From positions 118,358,001 through 118,422,000 of the forward strand of contig NC_073624.1 in assembly GCF_029407905.1 (NCBI RefSeq): a DNA stretch of 64,000 nt, in the 5' to 3' direction. The notes beneath the pieces are model-generated. The model searched no databases and was not told the origin of the DNA. It saw only the letters and a list, made by a program, of their open reading frames with translations. Origin of the DNA: Bubalus kerabau (Eukaryota > Chordata > Mammalia > Artiodactyla > Bovidae). Shown one piece after another: positions 1 to 9,598 of this stretch; the stretch's first letter is position 1, and every line of letters begins with the position of its first letter. The position numbers were made by a program, and so were the translations under genes.

Positions 1-413
1 AGCTACAGGCCATAGATTAAAACCCTGTGGTTACTACGGATTACATAGGAAGGGGCCTATAGATCTTGAGAAATATAAGTCGGACTAAGGAACTGCCAAA
101 AATGAACTGAACCCACAATACTCACAACAAAACCAGAGAAAGACCTAGATATATTTTTACTATTTTTACGATCAATCTTTCTTTCTTTCTTTTTTTTTTT
201 TATTAAAAAAAAAAAATTTTTTAAGTCCTCTATTGTCCTTTAATTTTCACTTTTATAACTATTACTTTGCAAAAAAAAAAAAAAAAAAAAAAAAACCCTA
301 TTTTTTTTTTTTTTTCTTCTTCAGCAAACTTCATATATATATTTTATAATTTTTTGACCTTGGGTTTTTTTTTTTTTTTCTTTTTTCTCTTTTTTCTTTT
401 TCTTCTTTTCTTT

Positions 414-984
414 AACATTGCATTTTTGAAATTCCAAACTCTACTCTAGATTTTTAATTTTAGCCTTTTGATATATGTTATCAATTTTGTACCTATAGTT
501 TTTTTCATAATTGCTGTGACTTTTTTTTTTCCTCTGTTTCTTTCTCTTCTTCTTTTATATAACATCGTATATCTGCAATTCCAAACTCTACTCAAGATTT
601 TTAATTTATGCTTTTTGGTATTTGATATCAATTTTGTACCTGTATTTTCTTTATAATTTTTGCGACATTGTTTTTGTTGGTTTGTTTGTTTTCTCTCTTT
701 ATTTTTCTTCTTCTTCTTCTTTTTTTTTTTTTTTTTTAACGTTGTATTTTTGAAATTCCAAACTCTACTCTGGATTTTTAATTTTTGCTGTTTGGTATTA
801 GTTATCAATTTTGTACCTGTAGTTTCTTTATTACTTTCACGACCTTGTTTGTTTTTCTTTGTTCGTTTTTTCTCTCTTTCTTTTCCTTCTCCTTTTCATT
901 AACATCGCATTTTTGAAATTCCAAACTCTACTCTAATTTCTAATTTTTGTTTTTATGTATTTGTTACCAATTTTGTACCTTTAA
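414..984 (+). repeat. T-rich tandem repeat in L1 5' region, four units
   Basis: Four related units begin with AAC(A/G)T(T/C)G at 414, 561, 738 and 901. Each contains the shared core AAATTCCAAACTCTACTC or a close variant, a TTTTTAATTTTTG-like stretch, and the phrase ATCAATTTTGTACCT. Unit spacing is 147, 177 and 163 bases, and most length variation lies in poly-T/CTT runs between units. A degraded further unit may lie between about 220 and 413. Tandem monomers in the 5' region are known from some other mammalian L1 families, but I cannot say whether this block has been described for L1_BT. Confidence 0.85.
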
Positions 985-1023
985 GAACCCAATCTTCAGG
1001 ACCCATTTTTCACTAGTGTACGA

Positions 1024-1440
1024 GATTACTGGCTTGACTGCTCTCTCTCCCTTTGGACTCTCCATTTTCTCCACCAGCTCACCTGTATCTCCTCCCTAAC
1101 CCCTCTCTACTCTACCCAACTCTGTGAATTTCTGTGTGTTCCAGACGGTGGAGAACACTTAAGGAACTGATTACTGGCTGGATCTGTCCTCCGCCTTTTC
1201 ATTTCCCCCTTTTATCCTTCTGGCCACCTCTGTCTCCTGCCTCCTTCTTCTCTTCCCTGTATAACTCCGTGAACATCTCTGAGTGGTCCAGTTGTGGAGT
1301 GCACATAAGGAAGTGACTACTGGCTAGCCCACTCTCTCCACTATTGATTCCACCTCATCTCATTTGGGTCACCTCTAACTCCCTCCTCCCTCTTCTCTTC
1401 TCCATGTAACGCTGTGAACCTCTCTGAGTGACCCTCACAG
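1024..1440 (+). repeat. CT-rich tandem repeat in L1 5' region, about three units of 146 bases
   Basis: The phrase GA(T/C)TACTGGCT recurs at 1024, 1169 and 1315 (spacing 145 and 146). Each is followed by a CT-rich stretch and then by a CTGTGAA or CGTGAA phrase with TCTGAGTG-like sequence. The third unit decays after about 1440. This array is distinct in sequence from the T-rich array upstream. Confidence 0.75.
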
Positions 1441-1978
1441 TAGAGAAACTTTTCATCTTTAACGTAGATGTTTTATCAGTGGTGCTGTATAGAAGGAGAA
1501 GTTTTGAAACTACTGTAAAATTAAGACCGATAACTGGAAGTAGGAGGCTTAAGTCCAATCCCTGACTCCAGGGAACTCCTGACTCCAAGGAACATTAATT
1601 GACAGGAGCTCATCAAACGCCTCCATACCGACACTGAAACCAAGCACCACACAAGGGCCAACAAGTTCCAGGGAAAGACATAACAAGCAAATTCTCCAGC
1701 AACAAAGGAACACAGCCCTGAGCTTCAAGATACAGGCTGCCCAAAGTCACCCCAAAACCATAGACATCTCATAACTCATTACTGGACATTTCATTACACT
1801 CCAGAGAGAAGAAATACAGCTCCATCCACCAGAACATCGACACAAGCTTCCCTAACCAGGAAACCTTGACAAGCCACCTGTACAAACCCACACACAGCGA
1901 GGAAACGCCACAATAAAGAGAACTCCACAAACTGCCAGAATACAGAAAGGACACCCCAAACTCAGCAATTTAAACAAG

Positions 1979-2905
1979 ATGAAGAGACAGAGGAATAGCC
2001 AGCAGATAAAGGAACAGGATAAATGCCCACCAAACCAAACCAAAGAGGAAGAGATAGGGAATCTACCTGATAAAGAATTCCGAATAATGATAGTGAAATT
2101 GATCCAAAATCTTGAAATTAAAATGGAATCACAGATAAATAGCCTGGAGGCAAGGATTGAGAAGATGCAAGAAAGGTTTAACAAGGACTTAGAAGAAATA
2201 AAAAAGAGTCAATATATAATGAATAATGCAATAAGTGAAATTAAAAACACTCTGGAGGCAACAAATAGTAGAATAACAGAGGCAGAAGATAGGATTAGTG
2301 AATTAGAAGATAGAATGGTAGAAATAAATGAATCAGAGAGGATAAAAGAAAAACGAATTAAAAGAAATGAGGACAATCTCAGAGACCTCCAGGACAATAT
2401 TAAACGCTACAACATTCGAATCATAGGGGTCCCAGAAGAAGAAGACAAAAAGAAAGACCATGAGAAAATACTCGAGGAGATAATAGTTGAAAACTTCCCT
2501 AAAATGGGGAAGGAAATAATCACCCAAGTCCAAGAAACCCAGAGAGTCCCAAATAGGATAAACCCAAGGCGAAACACCCCAAGACACATAGTAATCAAAT
2601 TAACAAAGATCAAACACAAAGAACAAATATTAAAAGCAGCAAGGGAAAAACAACAAATAACACACAAGGGAATTCCCATAAGGATAACAGCTGATCTTTC
2701 AATAGAAACTCTTCAAGCCAGGAGGGAATGGCAAGACATACTTAAAATGATGAAAGAAAATAATCTACAGCCCAGATTATTGTACCCAGCAAGGATCTCA
2801 TTCAAGTATGAAGGAGAAATCAAAAGCTTTTCAGACAAGCAAAAGCTGAGAGAATTCTGCACCACCAAACCAGCTCTCCAACAAATACTAAAGGATATTC
2901 TCTAG
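1979..2905 (+). CDS. ORF1: L1 ORF1p, RNA-binding retrotransposon chaperone
   Basis: This 308-residue protein binds L1 RNA in cis, forms trimers and acts as a nucleic-acid chaperone in the cytoplasmic L1 ribonucleoprotein (family knowledge). Visible parts are a basic N terminus; a long heptad-rich, charged coiled coil at about residues 35-145 with repeated SEL/EDR and ISEIKN-type motifs; an RRM with RNP2-like NIRIIGVPE (145-153) and RNP1-like PRHIVIKL (201-208); and a C-terminal domain at about 235-300 containing TADLS, RREW and ARISF. The start at 1979 has A at -3. The stop (TAG) lies 51 bases before ORF2. Length is somewhat below the human protein, mostly in the N-terminal part. No stop, frameshift or missing domain is seen. 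Confidence 0.95.
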   Translation: MKRQRNSQQIKEQDKCPPNQTKEEEIGNLPDKEFRIMIVKLIQNLEIKMESQINSLEARIEKMQERFNKDLEEIKKSQYIMNNAISEIKNTLEATNSRITEAEDRISELEDRMVEINESERIKEKRIKRNEDNLRDLQDNIKRYNIRIIGVPEEEDKKKDHEKILEEIIVENFPKMGKEIITQVQETQRVPNRINPRRNTPRHIVIKLTKIKHKEQILKAAREKQQITHKGIPIRITADLSIETLQARREWQDILKMMKENNLQPRLLYPARISFKYEGEIKSFSDKQKLREFCTTKPALQQILKDIL

Positions 2906-2956
2906 ACAGGAAACACAAAAATTGTGTATAAATTCGAACCCAAAACAATAAAGTAA

Positions 2957-5900
2957 ATGGCAACGGGGTCATACTTATCAGTAATTACCTTAAACGTAAA
3001 TGGGTTGAATGCCCCAACCAAAAGACAAAGACTGGCTGAATGGATACAAAAACAAGACCCCTGCATATGTTGTCTACAAGAGACCCACCTCAAAACAGGG
3101 GACACATACAGACTGAAAGTGAAGGGCTGGAAAAAGATTTTCCATGCGAATAGGGACCAAAAGAAAGCAGGAGTAGCAATACTCATATCAGATAAAATAG
3201 ACTTTAAAACAAAGACTGTGAAAAGAGACAAAGATGGTCACTACATAATGATCAAAGGATCAATCCAAGAAGAAGATATAACAATTATAAATATATATGC
3301 ACCCAACACGGGAGCACCGCAGTATGTAAGACAAATGCTAACAAGTATGAAAGAAGAAATTAACAATAACACAATAATAGTGGGAGACTTTAATACCCCA
3401 CTCACACCTATGGATAGATCAACTAAACAGAAAATTAACAAGGAAACACAAACTTTAAACGATACAATAGACCAGTTAGACCTAATTGATATCTATAGGA
3501 CATTTCATCCCAAAACAATGAATTTCACCTTCTTCTCAAGCGCACATGGAACCTTCTCCAGGATAGATCACATCCTGGGCCATAAAGCTAGCCTTGGTAA
3601 ATTCAAAAAAATAGAAATCATTCCAAGCATCTTTTCTGACCACAATGCAGTAAGATTAGATCTCAATTACAGGAGAAAAACTATTAAAAAATCCAACATA
3701 TGGAGGCTGAACAACACGCTGCTGAATAACCAACAAATCACAGAAGAAATCAAAAAAGAAATCAAAATTTGCATAGAAACGAATGAAAATGAAAACACAA
3801 CAACCCAAAACCTGTGGGACACGGTAAAAGCAGTCCTAAGGGGAAAGTTCATAGCAATACAGGCACACCTCAAGAAACAAGAAAAAAGTCAAATAAATAA
3901 CCTAACTCTACACCTAAAGCAACTAGAAAAGGAAGAAATGAAGAACCCCAGGGTTAGCAGAAGGAAAGAAATCTTAAAAATTAGAGCAGAAATAAATGCA
4001 AAAGAAACAAAAGAGACCATAGCAAAAATCAACAAAACCAAAAGCTGGTTCTTTGAAAGGATAAATAAAATTGACAAACCATTAGCCAGACTCATCAAGA
4101 AACAAAGGGAGAAAAATCAAATCAATAAAATTAGAAATGAAAATGGAGAGATCACAACAGACAACACAGAAATACAAAGGATCATAAGAGACTACTATCA
4201 ACAATTATATGCCAATAAAATGGACAACGTGGAAGAAATGGAAAAATTCTTAGAAAAGTACAACTTTCCAAAACTCGATCAGGAAGAAATAGAAAATCTT
4301 AACAGACCCATCACAAGCACGGAAATTGAAACTGTAATCAAAAATCTTCCAGCAAACAAAAGCCCAGGTCCAGACGGCTTCACAGCTGAATTCTACCAAA
4401 AATTTAGAGAAGAGCTAACACCTATCCTGCTCAAACTCTTCCAGAAAATTGCAGAGGATGGTAAACTTCCAAACTCATTCTATGAGGCCACCATCACCCT
4501 AATACCAAAACCTGACAAAGATCCCACAAAAAAAGAAAACTACAGGCCAATATCACTGATGAACATAGATGCAAAAATCCTTAACAAAATTCTAGCAATC
4601 AGAATCCAACAACACATTAAAAAGATCATACACCATGACCAAGTGGGCTTTATCCCAGGGATGCAAGGATTCTTCAATATCCGCAAATCAATCAATGTAA
4701 TACACCACATTAACAAATTGAAAAATAAAAACCATATGATTATCTCAATAGATGCAGAGAAAGCCTTTGACAAAATTCAACATCCATTTATGATCAAAAC
4801 TCTCCAGAAAGCAGGAATAGAAGGAACATACCTCAACATAATCAAAGCTATATATGACAAACCCACAGCAAACATTATCCTCAATGGTGAAAAATTGAAA
4901 GCATTTCCTCTAAAGTCAGGAACAAGACAAGGGTGCCCACTTTCACCATTACTATTCAACATAGTTTTGGAAGTTTTGGCCACAGCAATCAGAGCAGAAA
5001 AAGAAATAAAAGGAATCCAAATTGGAAAAGAAGAAGTAAAGCTCTCACTGTTTGCAGATGACATGATCCTCTACATAGAAAACCCTAAAGACTCCACCAG
5101 AAAATTACTAGAACTAATCAATGACTATAGTAAAGTTGCAGGATATAAAATCAACACACAGAAATCCCTTGCATTCCTATACACTAATAATGAGAAAACA
5201 GAAAGAGAAATTAAGGAAACAATTCCATTCACCATTGCAACGGAAAGAATAAAATACTTAGGAATATATCTACCTAAAGAATCTAAAGACCTATATATAG
5301 AAAACTATAAAACACTGGTGAAAGAAATCAAAGAGGACACTAACAGATGGAGAAATATACCATGTTCATGGATTGGAAGAATCAATGTAGTGAAAATGAG
5401 TATACTACCCAAAGCAATCTATAGATTCAATGCAATCCCTATCAAGCTACCAACAGCATTCTTCACAGAGCTAGAACAAATAATTTCACAATTTGTATGG
5501 AAAAACAAAAAACCTCGAATAGCCAAAGCGATCTTGAGAAAGAAGAATGGAACTGGAGGAATCAACCTACCTGACTTCAGGCTCTACTACAAAGCCACAG
5601 TTATCAAGACAGTATGGTACTGGCACAAAGACAGAAATATAGATCAATGGAACAAAATAGAAAGCCCAGAGATAAATCCACGCACATATGGACACCTTAT
5701 CTTCGACAAAGGAGGCAAGAATATACAATGGATTAAAGACAATCTCTTTAACAAGTGGTGCTGGGAACTCTGGTCAACCACTTGTAAAAGAATGAAACTA
5801 GAACACTTTCTAACACCATACACAAAAATAAACTCAAAATGGATTAAAGATCTAAACGTAAGACCAGAAACTATAAAACTCCTAGAGGAGAACATAGGCA

Positions 5901-6775
5901 AAACACTCTCTGACATACATCACAGCAGGATCCTCTATGACCCACCTCCCAGAATATTGGAAATAAAAGCAAAAATAAACAAATGGGACCTAATTAACCT
6001 TAAAAGCTTCTGCACATCAAAGGAAACTATTAGCAAGGTGAAAAGACAGCCTTCAGAATGGGAGAAGATAATAGCAAATGAAGCAACTGACAAACAACTA
6101 ATCTCGAGAATATACAAGCAACTCCTACAGCTCAACTCCAGAAAAATAAATGACCCAATCAAAAAATGGGCCAAAGAACTAAATAGACATTTCTCCAAAG
6201 AAGACATACAGATGGCTAACAAACACATGAAAAGATGCTCAACATCACTCATTATCAGAGAAATGCAAATCAAAACCACTATGAGGTACCATTTCACACC
6301 AGTCAGAATGGCTGCAATCCAAAAGTCTACAAGTAATAAATGCTGGAGAGGGTGTGGAGAAAAGGGAACCCTCTTACACTGTTGGTGGGAATGCAAACTA
6401 GTGCAGCCACTATGGAGAACAGTGTGGAGATTCCTTAAAAAACTGGAAATAGAACTGCCTTATGATCCAGCAATCCCACTGCTGGGCATACACACTGAGA
6501 AAACCAGAAGGGAAAGAGACACGAGTACCCCAATGTTCATCGCAGCACTGTTTATAATAGCCAGGACATGGAAGCAACCTAGATGTCCATCAGCAGATGA
6601 ATGGATAAGAAAGCTGTGGTACATATACACAATGGAGTATTATTCAGCCATTAAAAAGAATACATTTGAATCAGTTCTAATGAGGTGGATGAAACTGGAG
6701 CCTATTATACAGAGTGAAGTAAGCCAGAAAGAAAAACACCAATACAGTATACTAACGCATATATATGGAATTTAG
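2957..6775 (+). CDS. ORF2: L1 ORF2p, endonuclease and reverse transcriptase, intact
   Basis: This 1272-residue multi-domain enzyme nicks target DNA and copies L1 RNA into the nick (target-primed reverse transcription, in the nucleus). An APE-type endonuclease occupies about residues 1-238, and the catalytic set is present: N13, E42 in LQETHL, D144 and N146 in GDFNTPL, D204 in SRIDHIL, D228 and H229 in SDHN. The Z region follows, then reverse transcriptase with KSPGPDGF, TRQGCPLSP and the catalytic FADD at 699-702 (bases 5051-5062). A C-terminal zinc-knuckle-like motif of CX3CX7HX4C form starts at C1129 (base 6341). The start has A at -3 and G at +4. Length matches the usual 1270-1280 residues. 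Translation is expected by reinitiation after ORF1. No disabling mutation is visible; subtle missense damage cannot be excluded. Confidence 0.96.
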   Translation: MATGSYLSVITLNVNGLNAPTKRQRLAEWIQKQDPCICCLQETHLKTGDTYRLKVKGWKKIFHANRDQKKAGVAILISDKIDFKTKTVKRDKDGHYIMIKGSIQEEDITIINIYAPNTGAPQYVRQMLTSMKEEINNNTIIVGDFNTPLTPMDRSTKQKINKETQTLNDTIDQLDLIDIYRTFHPKTMNFTFFSSAHGTFSRIDHILGHKASLGKFKKIEIIPSIFSDHNAVRLDLNYRRKTIKKSNIWRLNNTLLNNQQITEEIKKEIKICIETNENENTTTQNLWDTVKAVLRGKFIAIQAHLKKQEKSQINNLTLHLKQLEKEEMKNPRVSRRKEILKIRAEINAKETKETIAKINKTKSWFFERINKIDKPLARLIKKQREKNQINKIRNENGEITTDNTEIQRIIRDYYQQLYANKMDNVEEMEKFLEKYNFPKLDQEEIENLNRPITSTEIETVIKNLPANKSPGPDGFTAEFYQKFREELTPILLKLFQKIAEDGKLPNSFYEATITLIPKPDKDPTKKENYRPISLMNIDAKILNKILAIRIQQHIKKIIHHDQVGFIPGMQGFFNIRKSINVIHHINKLKNKNHMIISIDAEKAFDKIQHPFMIKTLQKAGIEGTYLNIIKAIYDKPTANIILNGEKLKAFPLKSGTRQGCPLSPLLFNIVLEVLATAIRAEKEIKGIQIGKEEVKLSLFADDMILYIENPKDSTRKLLELINDYSKVAGYKINTQKSLAFLYTNNEKTEREIKETIPFTIATERIKYLGIYLPKESKDLYIENYKTLVKEIKEDTNRWRNIPCSWIGRINVVKMSILPKAIYRFNAIPIKLPTAFFTELEQIISQFVWKNKKPRIAKAILRKKNGTGGINLPDFRLYYKATVIKTVWYWHKDRNIDQWNKIESPEINPRTYGHLIFDKGGKNIQWIKDNLFNKWCWELWSTTCKRMKLEHFLTPYTKINSKWIKDLNVRPETIKLLEENIGKTLSDIHHSRILYDPPPRILEIKAKINKWDLINLKSFCTSKETISKVKRQPSEWEKIIANEATDKQLISRIYKQLLQLNSRKINDPIKKWAKELNRHFSKEDIQMANKHMKRCSTSLIIREMQIKTTMRYHFTPVRMAAIQKSTSNKCWRGCGEKGTLLHCWWECKLVQPLWRTVWRFLKKLEIELPYDPAIPLLGIHTEKTRRERDTSTPMFIAALFIIARTWKQPRCPSADEWIRKLWYIYTMEYYSAIKKNTFESVLMRWMKLEPIIQSEVSQKEKHQYSILTHIYGI

Positions 6776-7131
6776 AAAGATGGTAACAATAACCCTGTGT
6801 ACGAGACAGCAAAAGAGACACTGATGTATAGAACAGTCTTATGGACTCTGTGGGAGAGGGAGAGGGTGGGAAGATTTGGGAGAATGGCATTGAAACATGT
6901 AAATATCATGTATGAAATGAGTTGCCAGTCCAGGTTCGATGCACGATACTGGATGCTTGGGGCTGGTGCACTGGGACGACCCAGAGGGATGGAATAGGGA
7001 GGGAGGAGGGAGGAGGGTTCAGGATGGGGAACACATGTAAACCTGTGGCGGATTCATTTTGATATTTGGCAAATCTAATACAGTTATGTAAAGTTTAAAA
7101 ATAAAATAAAATTAAAAAAAAAAAAAAAAAA
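6776..7131 (+). promoter_or_regulatory. L1 3' UTR with G-rich tract, polyadenylation signals and A tail
   Basis: After the ORF2 stop the 3' UTR contains two purine-rich tracts: GGGAGAGGGAGAGGGTGGG (6850-6868) and a GGGA/GGAGGG-rich stretch at about 6984-7028 with many runs of three or more G. Two overlapping AATAAA hexamers at 7100-7105 and 7105-7110 precede the A18 tail at 7114-7131. G-rich 3' UTR tracts able to form quadruplexes are a known L1 feature; folding here is inference. Confidence 0.85.
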
Positions 7132-7255
7132 GAATCACCTTGAGATTTAGGAGGCCTGTGATATGGCCAAAGTTTCTGCCCTTCTAATAATCTTGCAGGT
7201 GATTTTGATATGGCTGATTCCTATGAGATTATACTTTGAAAAACAAGGTTCTAGA
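7132..7255. mobile_element. Old MER5-like hAT DNA transposon fragment, L1 target site
   Basis: The flank begins GAATCACCT and ends with GTGATTTTGATATGG ... TTTGAAAAAC-like sequence, matching the internal and terminal pattern of MER5A-type non-autonomous hAT elements (GAATCACCTGG, CAGGTGATTCTGAT, TTTGAGAACCACTG). The left part is missing because the L1 sits there. Assignment is from recognition and is moderately sure. Confidence 0.55.
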
Positions 7256-7769
7256 CTAATTGCCTTACATAAATAAAAATTAATTGAAAAGAAAAAAAAA
7301 ATACTTTTAAGTATATGGAAAATAAATAATTGATTTTTATAGTTTTCATGATATTATCTGAAAATATTTATTGTTATACAGTCAAAATTCAGATTTTGTT
7401 CTTAATGCTGATTTTATAAGCAATTTTCCCCATATTCCTTTTTTGTTTCCCAAAGATGATCATAGGAGAGGTAGATAAGGAAAAATAACCTGAAAAGATA
7501 AAATATCTAAGATATTGTTTTATTAGTACAAATTTTAAGAGAAATTTGCACATAATATTCCTTAAATTTAAATACACAAAAACATTTTTGATATAAATAC
7601 ACAAAAATATGGCACCTCCATCAGCCTTTTGAAAAGCATGTTATTTCACATCTGTTTTCTCTTCTGTAACTCCCATAAGCTCCTATAAATTGTACTTACT
7701 AAATATCAATAACATGGCAGACATCTATAGACCTTCAAGTGGTATAATTTTTATCTGATTATTTCTATT
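7256..7769. other. AT-rich stretch, nothing recognised
   Basis: AT-rich DNA with short A/T runs. No coding frame with family resemblance and no repeat I can name. Confidence 0.6.
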
Positions 7770-7888
7770 TTTTTATCTTTTGGCCACACCATGCAGCATG
7801 AGAGATATTAGTTCCCTGACCGGGATCAAATTCACGTACCCTGCTTTGCAAGCATGGAGTCTTAACCACAGGGCCACCAGGGAAGTCT
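7770..7888 (-). mobile_element. CHR-type tRNA-derived SINE, antisense
   Basis: On the minus strand this reads as a tRNA-like head (CCAGGGAAGTC ... GGCCACCAG in plus-strand order at the right edge) and a body ending in TTGGCCACACCATGCAGC near the left edge. That is the pattern of CHR SINEs shared by ruminants and whales. Confidence 0.75.
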
Positions 7889-8460
7889 CTTATATGACTA
7901 CTTTTATGGTCAGATATCTAAGGCCACTATGTCTTTTTGCAGGCTTTTTTAACACTTGATTTCTGACTTACCTTTCTCTGATGTTATTTACTTAAGTACA
8001 AATACTGATCTTAATTTTAGAGATTGATAATAAAGCACTGCAGTTAATCACATGCCAAATTTCTAAAGATGCTTATGGGGAAATTGTACCTTTTTATAGA
8101 TATTGCATTACTTTATTTAGAAGCAATATCTTTTTATGTTAAATAATTTTTTTTCTCTTGCTAAATCCTTTGGGATGGAAACACAACAGGCACAGTAAAA
8201 AAAAAAAAAAAAAAAAAAATCTGGCCTACCCTAACCACTACTCTTCTTGGAAATTTAATAAGCATTTAAACATTTCTGGTCTCTTTCTTTGATAAAATGA
8301 ATTATTGGACTAGATTGTCTCAAAGATTTTCAGCTTTAAATTTCTAACAGTCTAGCTTTCATGTCACATATACAGTTAATTAGAAGTTACATAAAAGCAA
8401 TTTTGGCCAGATGAGAAAGGATTCATTTTGGTTAAACAGGTGATCACTGGCAGAAGGTTA
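7889..8460. other. Unrecognised stretch with A-rich run
   Basis: No gene or named repeat seen. A run of about 22 A lies at 8198-8219 and may be the tail of an unrecognised retrotransposon or a simple repeat. Confidence 0.55.
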
Positions 8461-9598
8461 AAATGGAGCTTTTTGCTGTTGTTCAATTGCTAAATCTGGA
8501 CAACTAGTGTCTGATTCTGTGACCCCATGGACTGCAACGTGCCAGACCCCTGTGTCCTCTACTATCTCCCAGAGTTTGCTCAAGCTCATGTCGATTAGGT
8601 TGGTGATGGTATCCAGACATCCCATCCTCTGCCACCTTCATCTCCTTTTCCCTTCAGTCTTTCCCAGCATCAGAGTCTTTTCCAATGGTTTGGCTAGTCT
8701 CATCAGGCAACCAAAGAATTATAGGAGCTTTAGTTTCAGCATCAGTCCTTTCAATGAATATTCAGGGTTGATTTCCTTTAGAATTGACTGGTTTGATCTT
8801 GCTGTCCAAGGGACTCTCAAGAGTATTCTCAAATACCACAGTTCAGAAGCATCTATTCTTTGGCACTCACCTTTTTCATGGCCCAATTCTCACATCAGTA
8901 CATGACTACAGAAAAAACATAGTTTTGACTATACAGATCTTTGTAAGCAAAGTAATGTCTCTGCTTTTTAATACGGTTTATCATGGCTTTCCTTCCAATG
9001 ACAAAGTGTCTTTTAATTTCATGGCTGTAGTCACTGTCTGCAGTGATTTGGGAGCCCAAGAAAATAAAATCTGTCATCATTTCCACTTTTTCCCCTTATA
9101 TGTGCTGTGAACTGTTGGGACCAGATGCCCTGATCTTAGATTTGTAATGTTGAGTTTCAAGCCAGCTTTTTCATTCTTCTCTTTTACCCTCATCAAAAGG
9201 CTCTTTAGTTACTCTTCCTTTTTTGCCATCAGAGTGGTATCATCTGCATATCTGAGGTTGTTGATATTTTCCCCTGCAATCTTGATTCCAGCTTGTGATT
9301 CATCCAGCCCAGCATTTCACGCGACGTACTCTGCATATAAGTTAAATAAGCAGGGTGACAATATATAGCCTTTCCCAATTTTGAACTAGTCAGCTGTTTC
9401 ATGTCTGGTTCTAACTGTTCCTTTCTGACCGGCATACAAGTTTCTCAGGAGACAGGTAAGGTGGTCTGGTACTCACATTTCTTTAAGAATTTTCCAGTTT
9501 GTTGTGATTCGCACAGTCAAAGGCTTTAGGGTAGTCAACGAAGCAAAAATAAAGGCTTTTCAGCAATTCTCTTGCTTTCTCGATGAGAAATGGAGCTT
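8461..9598 (-). mobile_element. BovB LINE, 5'-truncated, antisense, with 11-bp TSD
   Basis: The insert 8472-9587 reads on the minus strand as the BovB reverse-transcriptase region through to the 3' end. It is flanked by perfect duplications AAATGGAGCTT at 8461-8471 and 9588-9598. The minus-strand sequence encodes recognisable fragments, including YADD-type sequence and the DFIFLGSQITAD motif, but these are broken by several stops and frameshifts. Divergence from the intact 22.4-25.5 kb copy is clear, so this is an older insertion. Confidence 0.93.

Larger units (their letters stand above)
1..1978 (+). promoter_or_regulatory. L1 5' untranslated/promoter region (partial)
   Basis: Everything upstream of the ORF1 start belongs to the element's 5' region. 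It is AT-rich and homopolymer-rich from about 180 to 900, changes to a pyrimidine-rich (CT) sequence from about 1020 to 1400, and becomes A-rich and C-containing just before ORF1. In L1 families this region holds an internal RNA polymerase II promoter; no specific factor site is claimed here. The left edge is cut by the window, so the length is a minimum. Several short open frames of 60-120 codons in both strands are produced by the T/A homopolymers and are not genes. Confidence 0.8.
1..7131 (+). mobile_element. L1_BT-type LINE-1 retrotransposon, both ORFs intact, 5' end outside window
   Basis: The sequence shows a 5' non-coding region, ORF1, a 51-base spacer, ORF2, a G-rich 3' UTR, two overlapping AATAAA signals and an A18 tail (7114-7131). 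This is the full layout of a mammalian L1. Family assignment to the bovine L1_BT group is from recognition of its 3' UTR and ORF sequences. The base after the tail (7132 on) reads as part of an old MER5-like hAT element, which would be the pre-insertion site. The 5' target-site duplication lies upstream of the window, so neither it nor the true transcription start can be checked. Lack of any stop or frameshift over about 4.7 kb of coding sequence, plus an uninterrupted A tail, implies a recent insertion. Whether it is still mobile is inference. Confidence 0.96.

Noticed and set aside
446..808. 120-codon minus-strand open frame, Lys/Asn-rich
   Set aside because: It is generated by the T-rich tandem repeats of the L1 5' region read in reverse; residue makeup is homopolymer-driven.
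414..1440. Repeat-spacer array like a CRISPR
   Set aside because: Units are long, diverged and part of an L1 5' region in a mammalian genome; no short identical repeats with unique spacers.
5935..6396. 153-codon minus-strand open frame inside L1 ORF2 (and its twin at 39438-39899 on the plus strand)
   Set aside because: Both are shadows of ORF2 in the opposite strand of two L1 copies; hydrophobic runs come from the A-rich coding strand read in reverse.
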